A stretch of DNA of 9,868 nucleotides, taken from positions 1 through 9,868 of the forward strand of contig JALOAQ010000102.1 of NCBI GenBank assembly GCA_023228725.1, in the 5' to 3' direction. Both the position numbers and the translations under genes were made by a program. Source of the stretch: Bacteroidales bacterium. GTDB lineage: Bacteria > Bacteroidota > Bacteroidia > Bacteroidales > ML635J-15. This document shows, one piece after another, positions 6,295 to 9,868 of the stretch (the stretch's first letter is position 1; every line of letters begins with the position of its first letter). The notes beneath the pieces are model-generated. The model did no database searches and was not told the origin of the DNA. It saw nothing but the letters and a program-made list of their open reading frames with translations.

Positions 6295-6319
6295 GATTTT
6301 TGCTTTTAAGGCAAAAATC
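6295..6319. other. 9-bp inverted repeat between two leftward genes
   Basis: GATTTTTGC (6295-6303) pairs perfectly with GCAAAAATC (6311-6319) around a 7-base loop. It lies 44 bp downstream of the IMPase-family stop codon and upstream of the GWxTD gene. Neither strand has a T-tract beyond the stem, so it is at best a weak terminator or an mRNA-stabilising structure. No convincing promoter for the GWxTD gene was found here; the best -7 candidate has one mismatch. Confidence 0.45.
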
Positions 6320-6362
6320 CCGCCAAAACCTAAGTCCAAATCAATTAATAAAACAGAGTATT

Positions 6363-7154
6363 TTATAACTTAAAATTTCTTGAAATAATTTCTAAAACTT
6401 CCTCAAAAACAAATGGATTTGTGCCAATAATTTCTTTTCCAAAAATATAATTATCAGTATTTGAAAAATCGCTTAGTTTTCCTCCGGCTTCACTTAAAAT
6501 AATACTTCCAGCAGCAACATCATAAGACTGTAAATTATACTCAAAAAAAGCATCATATCTACCACAAGCCACATAAGCTAAGTCGCTTGCTGCAGAGCCT
6601 GGCCTTCTAACACCTTGACTATTTTTTATAAATTCTTCTAAAGTATTTAAATATTTGCCTAAATTTTTAAAATCATTATATGGAAAACCAGTTCCAACAA
6701 GAGAATCTGATAAGTTTTTTGTTTTAGAAACCTCAATTTTTTTACCATTTAAAAAAGCACCATTATTTTTAGTAGCTGAAAAACATTCGTCCAAACCTAT
6801 TTCATAAACCACACCTAAAATTATTTCATTATTTTTCATCAAAGCAATGCTAACAGCGCAGGGGTAAAGTCCATGAATAAAATTCATAGTACCATCAAGC
6901 GGGTCGATTATCCAAATATATTCTCTGTTTTGTGTCTTAATAGTATTTTCTTCAGCTATAAAACCTGAATTTGGTAATAATTCCTTTAGTTTATTTACAA
7001 TAAAAATTTCAGATTTTTTATCTATTTCTGTTACAAAATCATTTAAACCTTTCTTTTGAATATCAATATTTTTATTAGAATTAATACTTTTTCTAATAAT
7101 CTCACCTGCTTGTTTTGCAATCTCTTCAACTGATATTTTTAAATCTTTTATCAT
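6363..7154 (-). CDS. inositol-monophosphatase-family phosphatase
   Basis: The product is 263 residues, the usual family length. Metal and substrate motifs are complete: DFVTEIDKKSE (39-49, Asp45), GFIAEE (64-69, Glu68/Glu69), WIIDPLDGTMNFIHG (81-95, Asp84 and Asp87) and YDVAAGSIILSEAGG (211-225, Asp212). It should be a Mg-dependent, lithium-sensitive phosphatase that acts in the cytoplasm on inositol phosphates or related sugar and nucleotide phosphates. Sequence alone does not settle whether the substrate is inositol phosphate, PAP or a sugar phosphate, although the WIIDPLDGTMNF form fits the SuhB/IMPase branch. Its ATG overlaps the mtaB stop as ATGA (7151-7154), so translation is probably coupled. 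Confidence 0.93.
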   Translation of the reverse strand: MIKDLKISVEEIAKQAGEIIRKSINSNKNIDIQKKGLNDFVTEIDKKSEIFIVNKLKELLPNSGFIAEENTIKTQNREYIWIIDPLDGTMNFIHGLYPCAVSIALMKNNEIILGVVYEIGLDECFSATKNNGAFLNGKKIEVSKTKNLSDSLVGTGFPYNDFKNLGKYLNTLEEFIKNSQGVRRPGSAASDLAYVACGRYDAFFEYNLQSYDVAAGSIILSEAGGKLSDFSNTDNYIFGKEIIGTNPFVFEEVLEIISRNFKL

Positions 7155-8452
7155 AATATTTTTATTTGCATACTTTCATCATCAAAAAAACCTAAAATTT
7201 CTATATTAACTATTTGATTTACAAGTTTTTTATCATAATTTGTAACAACTTTTATATAATTATTTGTAAAACCAAACATTTTGTTTCCTTTTTTTGAAGA
7301 TTCAAATAAAACTTGTAAATGTTTGCCAATTTGCGATTCTAAAAACTGTTTATGTTTAAGCTTACAAACTTTATCAATAATTTTAGCTCTTTTATGTTTT
7401 TCTTCTGGGCTTATTTTAGGTTCAAAATTTACAGCTGGAGTATTTTCTCTTTCAGAATACTGAAAATAATGAATATATGAAACATCTAAAGACTTTATAA
7501 ACTCAATACTTTCTTTAAAATTTTCTTCAGTTTCACCATTTAGGCCAACAATTAAATCTATTCCTATAAAAGCATCTGGCATTAAAAGTTTTATTTTTTC
7601 AATTTTTGATTTGAATAATTTTGTATCGTACTTACGTTTTATTTTTTTTAGTACTTCATCACTACCGGCTTGTAATGGGATATGAAAATGCGGCATTATT
7701 TTTGGTTCTGTGGCTATAAAATTTATAATTTCATCTGTTAATAGGTTGGGTTCAATGCTTCCAATTCTGTATCTTTGGATATTTTCAACTTTTACTAATT
7801 CTTTTAACAAATCAAAAAATGTTTCGTCTGTAGATTTTCCAAAATCGCAAATATTTACTCCAGAAATAATAATTTCTTTAATTCCTTCTTCTGCAACAAG
7901 TTCGGCTTGTTTTACAATGTTTTTAATTTCAGAATTTCTACTTCTTCCTCTTGCATAAGGAATTGTACAATAAGCACAAAAATAATCGCAACCGTCTTGA
8001 ACTTTTAAAAATGCTCTGGTTCTATCACCCTTTGAAATAGCTGGGAAAAAGCTTTTCATATCTTTATGATTTGTGCTTTTTAGTTCTGCAATTTTTTGTT
8101 TAGAAGAGTTTTCTATTATTCTTTCAATGTCTTCTTTATTATTTGCTCCAAAAATATAATCTACACCATAAATATTTTTAATTTCTTCAGGTTTTAGTTG
8201 AGCATAACAACCTGTAACAATTATTATTGCATCTGGATTTTTCTTTATTGCCCGCGAAATTGCATTTCTGCTTTTTTTATTAGCATTAGAAGTAACAGAA
8301 CAAGTATTTATAAGATAATAATCGGCTATTTCGTTAAATTTTACAGATTTAATATCTTTTTCTGTAAAAAATCTTGAAATAGTTGATGTTTCCGCAAAAT
8401 TTAATTTACAACCAAGAGTATAAAATGCAACTTTTTTATTTGATAAATTCAT
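7151..8452 (-). CDS. mtaB: tRNA ms2t6A37 methylthiotransferase MtaB
   Basis: The product is 433 residues and converts t6A at position 37 of ANN-decoding tRNAs to ms2t6A using radical SAM chemistry. The N-terminal MTTase domain has the three cluster cysteines in TLGCKLNFAET (Cys15), INTCSVTSNA (Cys51) and VTGCYAQ (Cys82). The radical SAM site is CDYFCAYC (Cys155, Cys159, Cys162), followed by TIPYARGRSRN, and a C-terminal TRAM-like domain covers roughly 370-433. The GCKLNFAET form separates it from MiaB, which has GCQMN. It is the first gene of a leftward pair with the IMPase-family gene. A palindrome with a -7 element lies just upstream. Confidence 0.95.
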   Translation of the reverse strand: MNLSNKKVAFYTLGCKLNFAETSTISRFFTEKDIKSVKFNEIADYYLINTCSVTSNANKKSRNAISRAIKKNPDAIIIVTGCYAQLKPEEIKNIYGVDYIFGANNKEDIERIIENSSKQKIAELKSTNHKDMKSFFPAISKGDRTRAFLKVQDGCDYFCAYCTIPYARGRSRNSEIKNIVKQAELVAEEGIKEIIISGVNICDFGKSTDETFFDLLKELVKVENIQRYRIGSIEPNLLTDEIINFIATEPKIMPHFHIPLQAGSDEVLKKIKRKYDTKLFKSKIEKIKLLMPDAFIGIDLIVGLNGETEENFKESIEFIKSLDVSYIHYFQYSERENTPAVNFEPKISPEEKHKRAKIIDKVCKLKHKQFLESQIGKHLQVLFESSKKGNKMFGFTNNYIKVVTNYDKKLVNQIVNIEILGFFDDESMQIKIL

Positions 8453-8456
8453 TTAA

Positions 8457-8475
8457 ATAATTTTGACAAAATTAT
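8457..8475. promoter_or_regulatory. 19-bp perfect palindrome containing the mtaB -7 element
   Basis: ATAATTTTG (8457-8465) and CAAAATTAT (8467-8475) are exact inverted repeats around a single A. The minus-strand TAATTTTG (plus 8467-8474) matches TAnnTTTG and is 14 bp from the mtaB ATG. The same element occurs on the plus strand at 8458-8465. No clear -33 box is visible. It may be the mtaB promoter, an operator over it, or both. Confidence 0.45.
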
Positions 8476-8651
8476 GAAAATATCCTGAGATAAAAAAAGC
8501 CACTTTTAAGCAATTAGCATATTTTAATGCAATATTTGTTTAATCAATTTTAAAATGTTTAGAAGTTTAGTTAATTTTAAAGTTTTCTTGAATACTGGAA
8601 ATATCGGGTATATAAAACAAAATTTGCATAGCATATTTACAAAAAATTGAT

Positions 8652-8659
8652 TAAATTTG
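8652..8659 (+). promoter_or_regulatory. -7 element 4 bp before the methyltransferase start
   Basis: TAAATTTG matches TAnnTTTG, and a TTTG lies at 8623-8626 with a long 25-bp spacer. Transcription from it would begin about at the ATG at 8664, giving a leaderless or nearly leaderless mRNA. Residues 1-14 fit the usual methyltransferase N-terminus, so the start codon is unlikely to be misplaced. Confidence 0.4.
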
Positions 8660-8663
8660 CAAT

Positions 8664-9452
8664 ATGAAACTTGAAAAAATATACAACGAGAATTGTTTGA
8701 TTACAATGAAAAATATGCCTGACAATTTCATTGACTTTGTAATTACCTCCCCGCCTTATGACGATATAAGGAATTATAATGGTTATCAATTTGAGTTTGA
8801 AAAAATTGCAAAAGAATTATTTAGAGTATTAAAAGAGGGAGGAGTTATAATTTGGGTAGTGGCTGATGCAACAATTGACGGAAGTGAAACAGGAACTTCG
8901 TTTAAGCAGGCATTGTTTTTTAAAGAAATTGGTTTTAGGCTACATGATACTATGCTATATTATAAAAATAATCCAATGCCTCAAACTGGAAATAGATATC
9001 ATCAACATTTTGAATATATGTTTGCTTTTTCAAAAGGAAGTCCTAAAACATTTAATCCAATAACAGAGCCTACAAAATATCAAGGACTTGCCAACATGAA
9101 AAACAGAGGACAAAATGGTTCTCTTGATTATGAAAAAGAAGAAAGAACAAAAGAAAAGAAAGTTGGAAACGTGTTTTTTTATTCTATTGGCGGTGGAATT
9201 TCAACCAAAGATAAGATTGCATATAAGCATCCTGCTATTTTTCCAGAAAAACTTGTTGCCGACCAAATTAATACATGGACTAAGGAAAACGACTTAATTT
9301 ATGACCCTTTTATGGGAAGTGGTACTACTGCTAAAATTGCATATTTATTAAAACGAAAATGGATTGGCTCTGAAATATCAAAAGAATACGTTGAAATTTC
9401 AGAAGAAAGATTAAAAGAACATACAATGAATAATTTATTTACAGAAATATAA
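8664..9452 (+). CDS. beta-class type II DNA methyltransferase, probably N4-cytosine
   Basis: The product is 262 residues. The catalytic motif IV, TSPPYDD (28-34), comes first and the SAM-binding motif I, DPFMGSGTT (214-222), comes near the C-terminus, preceded by the motif X-like KHPAIFPEKL (188-197) and followed by GSEIS (235-239). This order defines the beta class. The Ser-Pro-Pro-Tyr form is typical of N4-cytosine enzymes, although N6-adenine cannot be excluded. The target-recognition region is probably around 100-185. The broken nuclease 1 bp downstream is related to HinP1I (site GCGC), which contains no adenine, and this agrees with cytosine as the target. With the nuclease broken, the enzyme is probably a solitary methyltransferase that protects or marks the chromosome. 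Confidence 0.92.
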   Translation: MKLEKIYNENCLITMKNMPDNFIDFVITSPPYDDIRNYNGYQFEFEKIAKELFRVLKEGGVIIWVVADATIDGSETGTSFKQALFFKEIGFRLHDTMLYYKNNPMPQTGNRYHQHFEYMFAFSKGSPKTFNPITEPTKYQGLANMKNRGQNGSLDYEKEERTKEKKVGNVFFYSIGGGISTKDKIAYKHPAIFPEKLVADQINTWTKENDLIYDPFMGSGTTAKIAYLLKRKWIGSEISKEYVEISEERLKEHTMNNLFTEI

Positions 9453-9453
9453 T

Positions 9454-9687
9454 ATGGATTTAATCGAAAAAGGTTCTCAGACTGCAAAAAATGGTTTTAG
9501 AAATGAAGATGATATTGTAGAAAAGTTTAATAATTGGAAAAAAGACAAAGATGCTCAAGCTTGGCTAATTTCAATGAAATACAAACTTTCTGAAATTGAT
9601 TATGTTGAAGCTGTAAAAATATCTGGTTGTAAAACTGATATTCAAGTACAAATAAGCATTAAATTCAAAAAAACACTTGTTTTATAA
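9454..9687 (+). pseudogene. truncated HinP1I-like type II restriction endonuclease
   Basis: The frame encodes 77 residues, starting one base after the methyltransferase stop. From memory, R.HinP1I of Haemophilus (about 247 residues, cuts GCGC) begins MNLVELGSKTAKDGFKNE, and this frame begins MDLIEKGSQTAKNGFRNE. Similarity continues gap-free through SGCKTDIQVQISIKFKK (57-73). Asp62 of TDIQ matches the catalytic Asp62 of HinP1I. The catalytic Gln81 and Lys83 (QVK) and all of the C-terminal two-thirds are absent, because the match stops near residue 75 and TAA follows. None of the frames in the remaining 181 bases resumes the family. It should be inactive, unless the rest lies beyond the window after an insertion. 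Confidence 0.85.
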
Positions 9688-9705
9688 AGATTTTTATTAT
9701 TTTTG
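9677..9705 (+). promoter_or_regulatory. promoter-like element at the restriction-gene break point
   Basis: TTG at 9677-9679 is separated by 18 bp from TATTTTTG at 9698-9705, a good match to the Bacteroidetes promoter. It overlaps the end of the truncated nuclease frame and points toward the reading frame starting at 9834. Confidence 0.45.
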
Positions 9706-9833
9706 TAGATAATAACACTCAAAATACTGTCGCTTTGTTTTATGGATATAGTTGTGAATGTGAAAATTTGTGGCAAAGTGGAATGAGTTACAAACTATTT
9801 TAAAAAAAGTAAAAATAATAAATCTAACATAGC
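9688..9833 (+). other. unexplained sequence after the nuclease break
   Basis: This segment does not continue the nuclease in any frame. A stop-free stretch at 9705-9803 reads VDNNTQNTVALFYGYSCECE followed by NLWQSGMSYKLF and TAA. It has no start codon near its beginning and its composition is less AT-biased than its surroundings, so it may be the C-terminal fragment of a foreign gene. I do not recognise it. Confidence 0.4.
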
Positions 9834-9868
9834 ATGAAAGAAATTGAAAACCAATTAAAAGAGACTAT
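9834..9868 (+). CDS. start of an unidentified gene running off the window
   Basis: ATG at 9834 opens a frame of 11 codons (MKEIENQLKET) that continues past the right edge. The promoter-like element at 9677-9705 points toward it. Too little is visible to name a family. Confidence 0.35.
   Translation, partial: MKEIENQLKET

Noticed and set aside
7281..7463. Plus-strand frames inside mtaB, the GWxTD gene and the methyltransferase region
   Set aside because: They lie antisense to, or in another frame of, well-supported genes and show no family features.
9454..9803. Phase-variable nuclease via the A7 tract at 9667-9673
   Set aside because: Adding one base extends the frame to 9803, but the new residues do not resemble HinP1I and contain no QVK motif, so slippage would not restore the enzyme.

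Overview
The window is strongly AT-rich and looks like a chromosomal segment from a Bacteroidetes bacterium, probably in or near Bacteroidales. Three things point there. A GWxTD-domain protein is present. The XRE regulator and the SUMF-type secreted protein are of types I associate with this phylum. Upstream of many genes there are good matches to the Bacteroidetes -7 promoter element TAnnTTTG. No species can be named from the sequence.

Positions 1-1525 hold little ordinary coding sequence. They contain a 127-bp exact direct repeat (1-127 and 439-565), a clearly diverged third copy (about 1232-1335), a 79-bp imperfect tandem duplication that looks coding (619-776), and two possible very small genes (242-352 and 717-860). 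Six exact copies of the dyad TTAC-N4-GTAA lie in two clusters (955-1074 and 1437-1506). The last cluster overlaps the promoter of an XRE-family repressor-like gene (1526-2032), which suggests autoregulation. A secreted, probably non-catalytic SUMF/FGE-like protein (2094-3056) follows and ends at a bidirectional terminator.

Positions 3085-8452 carry leftward genes in two groups. One group is a GWxTD protein, an atypical Ser/Thr protein kinase 5 bp downstream, and a LOG-family phosphoribohydrolase 57 bp further on with its own promoter. The other is mtaB (tRNA ms2t6A37 methylthiotransferase) overlapping an inositol-monophosphatase-family gene by 4 bp. These are mostly ordinary cellular genes.

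Positions 8664-9868 carry the remains of a type II restriction-modification system. There is an intact beta-class DNA methyltransferase of probable N4-cytosine type. One base later comes the N-terminal 76 or so residues of a homologue of the restriction enzyme HinP1I. This fragment keeps the first catalytic aspartate (Asp62) but ends just before the catalytic QVK triplet, so the nuclease is broken and the methyltransferase is probably an orphan. A new promoter-like element sits at the break point, and a new reading frame begins at the right edge.

The points most worth a second look are the operator array with the repeated modules in the first 1.5 kb, and the broken HinP1I-like system at the end. 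I do not see a complete undescribed defence or mobile system.
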